NCBI GenBank assembly: GCA_016716705.1
Contig: JADJVF010000014.1
Coordinates: 65,559 to 129,558 of the forward strand
Length of the DNA stretch: 64,000 nt
Origin: Holophagales bacterium
Lineage (GTDB): Bacteria; Acidobacteriota; Thermoanaerobaculia; UBA5066
Direction of reading: 5' to 3'
Shown here: positions 61,293-64,000 of the stretch, piece by piece
Layout: every line of letters begins with the position of its first letter
How positions within the stretch are numbered: position 1 is the stretch's first letter
Notes under the pieces: generated by a model
What the model saw: the letters and a program-made list of their open reading frames with translations, nothing else
What the model was told of the DNA's origin: nothing
Database searches by the model: none
Translations under genes and position numbers: made by a program

Positions 61293-64000
61293 TCACCTCT
61301 CGACGAGCGTCACCGCGACCTCGACGTCCTTGCCGTCGCGGCGGAGCGTCGCCTTTACGGCCTGCCCCGGGGTCATCCCCTTCAGCTTTTCCGAGAAGTC
61401 GCGGAGGTTCGCGACGCCCTGGCCGTCGAGCTTCAGGACGACGTCTCCCGCCTTGACTCCCGCCTTCTCCGCGGGCGAGCCGGGAACCACGCCCTCGACT
61501 TTCACGCCGGGGCCTTCGAAGGAGAAGTCGGGCATCGTCCCGAAGCTGACGCGCCGGGCCGGGGGAGCGCCGCTCCCCGCGGGAGCCGGAGAACCCGCTG
61601 CCGGAACGGCCCCTGACGGGGGCGCGCCCGCAGCCGCCTTCGGCGCGATCGAGACCGCGAGCGGCTCCGCGCGCCCGGCGAGCCAGGAGACGAGCTCCTT
61701 CGCGACGGCGGCGACTTTCGCGAGCCCCGGCACGTCGACCTTCTCCGCGGTGTCGGAGGGACGGTGATAGTCGACGTGCGGTCCCGTGAAGAGCTGGACC
61801 GCCGGGATCCCCGCCTCGACGAAGCTGACGTGATCCGACGACTCGAGCGTCTCCGGCACCGCCTTCGTCTCGACACCGGTCACCCAGCTGGCGCCGCGCA
61901 CCGCGTGGATCCACTCGCCGGCCGTCCCGGTGCCGAGCACCTGCAGCTTTCCGGCACCGAGGCGTCCGACCGTGTCGAGGTTCACCGCGGCGAGCGTCTT
62001 CGCGGCGAGCCGCGAGGACGGGCCGGTCACCCACCGCTGCGAGCCGAGGCGCCCGGCCTCTTCGCCCGTCACGGCCAGGAAGACGATCGGCCTCTTCGGC
62101 TTCTCGTCCTTGAGGGCGCGAGCCAGCTCGAGGAGAACCGCCACGCCGCTCGCGTTGTCGTCCGCGCCGGGGTGGACCTGCCCCTCGGCACCCTTGCGTG
62201 CGTCGGGCCATCCGCGGCCGAGATGGTCGTAGTGCGCCACGACGACGACGGACTGGTCCTTCCGGGCCGGGTCCGTCCCGGCGAGGATCCCGGCGACGTT
62301 GACGACATCGGCCGGGCTGCCGGCGGCGGTCCGCTCGACGCGGAAGCGCTGGAGGAACCCGCCCTCGTCGCCCGCCGGCGAGAGGCCCGCCGCCTTCATC
62401 TCCGCGGCGACGTACTCCGCGGCCGCGCGCTCGCCCGCGGTTCCGAGGCCGCGTCCTTCGAACCCGGGGGAGGCGAGGGTTGAGACGTGCGCCGAGAGGC
62501 GGGCCTGCGAGAACGCAGGCGGGAGCTCGGCGAGGGCGCGGCGCACCTCCGGCACGAGCGGCGGAAGCGGCACCGTGCGCCGGGGCTCGGGGCGGAGATC
62601 GGACCGCAGGGGCGAGTCGCTCTCCGGCCACTGTCCCTTCAGGACGTTCACGGGCTCGGTTCCCTCGAAGCCGAGGTAGGAGTACTTCCCGTAGTGGGGG
62701 AGCTTGCGGCCGAGGCCCGGCAGGGCGGCGAGCGGCTCGCCGAGGATCCAGCCGACGGCCTTCGCGGCATTCCCCGGGTGGCGCGCGACGAAGACGAACG
62801 TGTGGCCCGCGAGGGCCACCTTCTCGCCGAGGGCGGTGACCTCGCTCGCGCCGAGCGAGAGCCCTTCCTGCTTCGCGAAGAGCTCCGCGAAGCGGTTCCC
62901 CTTTCCGACGAGCCAGACGCCGCGGTCCGCCGGGAGCTCTTTCACCTCCGCGTCGGTCTTCACCTCGAGGGCGAGGGTCGGCGTCTCCCACCCCTTCATG
63001 AGCGCGCGCCAGGCCGCGTCCTCTTCCGCGGAGAGGCCCGCGGGGAGGACGACGAGGAGCTTCGGCTCCCCGAAGAGCTGGCCGATCGACGGCGGGATTT
63101 CCCGCGGGTCGAGCTTGCGGAAGAGGTCGAACTGCGGGTCGGCGGCGAGGCCGAGCGGCTCGGAATCGGTCCGGATCTCGAACCGCGCCTCGGCGCCCGC
63201 GAGCGTCACGACCTGGCGCACGGCTCCCTTCTCCGTCACGACGGCGAGCGGGACCTCGAGGGCGAACGGCGCGTCCTTCTGGACCTGGCGGACCGTCCCC
63301 GTCACCTTCCACTTGTCGCCGTCCCTCTCGACGGTCGCCGGGCCGAGCGCGAGCTCGGCCGCGCCGGCGCGCGTCACCCACGGGTCGAAGAGCCCTGCCA
63401 GCGGTTCCCCGGCGACGGCTTCGGCCGTCCTCCGGAAGTCGTCGAACGTCGCGCGGCGCCCGCGGAAGTCGGCGTAGAAGCGGGCGAGGACCTTGCGGAA
63501 CGTCGCGTCGCCGAGGGTGGCGCCGGACCATGTGGAAGCCCATGAGCGACTTCCCGTAGCCGATCGCCTCGGTCGCGGCGCTCTCGCGCCCGCGGAACTC
63601 GGTGAGGGGAAAGTCGCGCCCGTCGCGGACGTAGCTGAGGTATTTCTGGAGCGTCCCGCGGCGGTACTCCTCGCCCTTGCCCCGCTGCTCCTGGATCAGG
63701 TGGTCGGCCAGGTAGGCCGTCAGCCCCTCGCACCAGTTCCCCTTCGCGTAGTCGACGAAGACCGAGTTCCCCCACCAGTTGTGGAGGATCTCGTGCGGGT
63801 AGGACGACGTCAGGATGAACGGGAAGCGGATCACCTGCGGCCCGAGGAGCGTGAACGACGCCATGCCGTAGCCCGTCTCCCAGAAGTTCTCGACGAGGGC
63901 GAACTTCCCGTACGGGTAGGGGCCGATCAGCCCGCGGTACATCTCGAGGTACTGCGCCGTCGCGGCGAGGTACTTCGCGGCGAGCGCGTCGTCCTTTCGC
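61293..64000 (-). CDS. M1 aminopeptidase-M28 peptidase-PDZ fusion, 5' end outside window (frame broken near 63520)
   Basis: The N-terminal end runs off the window. The first visible domain is gluzincin M1-like, with HEILHNWWGN and a Glu 18 positions after the second His (GNWCEGLTAYLADH). Next comes an M28 zinc peptidase with VVAHYDHLGRGWPD, HPGADDNASGVAVLL, TGEEAGRLGS, NLDTVGRL, SSDHVSF and HVDYHRPSD, which supply a co-catalytic metal site. A PDZ domain closes it (VPGSPAEKAGVKAGDVVLKL). One extra base near 63520 separates VRR from TLGDATFRKVL; beyond it the frame is open to the end. Both peptidase active sites look intact. It is probably exported and degrades peptides stepwise, but the signal peptide is not visible. 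Confidence 0.82.

Overview
The window is a GC-rich, gene-dense bacterial chromosome segment from a Gram-negative, LPS-making organism: lpxD, fabZ, lpxA, bamA, skp and Lol-type ABC genes are all present. The best guess at lineage is Acidobacteriota (perhaps Thermoanaerobaculia-like). The reasons are the tandem 'yLLrnLadaErarFEe'-type repeats in the anti-sigma-like protein, the DUF4388 (PATAN) protein beside a GGDEF enzyme, the large linker-rich Ser/Thr kinase and the overall gene mix. This is inference; no rRNA is present to settle it. No phage, insertion sequence or CRISPR array was seen.

Layout. 0-2.2 kb: 5' end of nrdR, an LPG-synthase-type membrane protein and a divergent HDAC-family deacetylase. 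2.2-10.4 kb: an exported Ig-like repeat protein, a nuclease-XPD helicase, a PBP4-type D-Ala-D-Ala hydrolase, an RsbU-type phosphatase and a GalE-like epimerase. 10.4-15 kb: alkyladenine glycosylase, diguanylate cyclase, DUF4388 protein and glutaryl-CoA dehydrogenase. 15-21 kb: asnS, a chorismate mutase/prephenate dehydratase/ACT/DAHP synthase fusion, rimO and ribF. 21-26.6 kb: two envelope proteins and a MacAB-type exporter. 26.6-34.4 kb: MBL hydrolase, threonine aldolase, ridA, hpt, a large unknown protein, lysS and LolC/LolD. 34.4-45 kb: clpC, then bamA-skp-lpxD-fabZ-lpxA, facing an EF-G paralogue. 45-50 kb: Ser/Thr kinase, gamma-glutamyltransferase and tRNA-Pro(CGG). 50-53.4 kb: a crotonase, a sigma/anti-sigma pair and lexA. 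53.5-61.3 kb: lytic transglycosylase, SGNH, MBOAT and second SGNH genes facing MscS, acyl carrier protein and an atypical KAS III. 61.3-64 kb: an M1-M28-PDZ peptidase cut by the window edge.

Functional themes. Envelope assembly dominates: Bam/Skp, lipid A, Lol, a MacAB-type exporter, PBP4 and a probable peptidoglycan or glycan O-acetylation operon. The most unusual group is 53.5-61.3 kb. There a KAS III-like protein has Ser in place of the active-site Cys and is co-transcribed with a carrier protein, opposite the MBOAT/SGNH operon. Signalling is also well represented: a kinase with six repeated T-E-x-I/L motifs, an RsbU phosphatase, a GGDEF enzyme, an ECF sigma pair and LexA with a candidate operator.

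Two window-wide properties matter to any reader. First, many genes have a TAnnnT-like -10 hexamer only 5-9 nt before the start codon, suggesting frequent leaderless transcription. Second, at least twelve single-base frame breaks interrupt otherwise intact genes, several of them normally essential (lysS, bamA, lolC). Sequencing or assembly indels are the most economical explanation, so those genes are annotated across the break.
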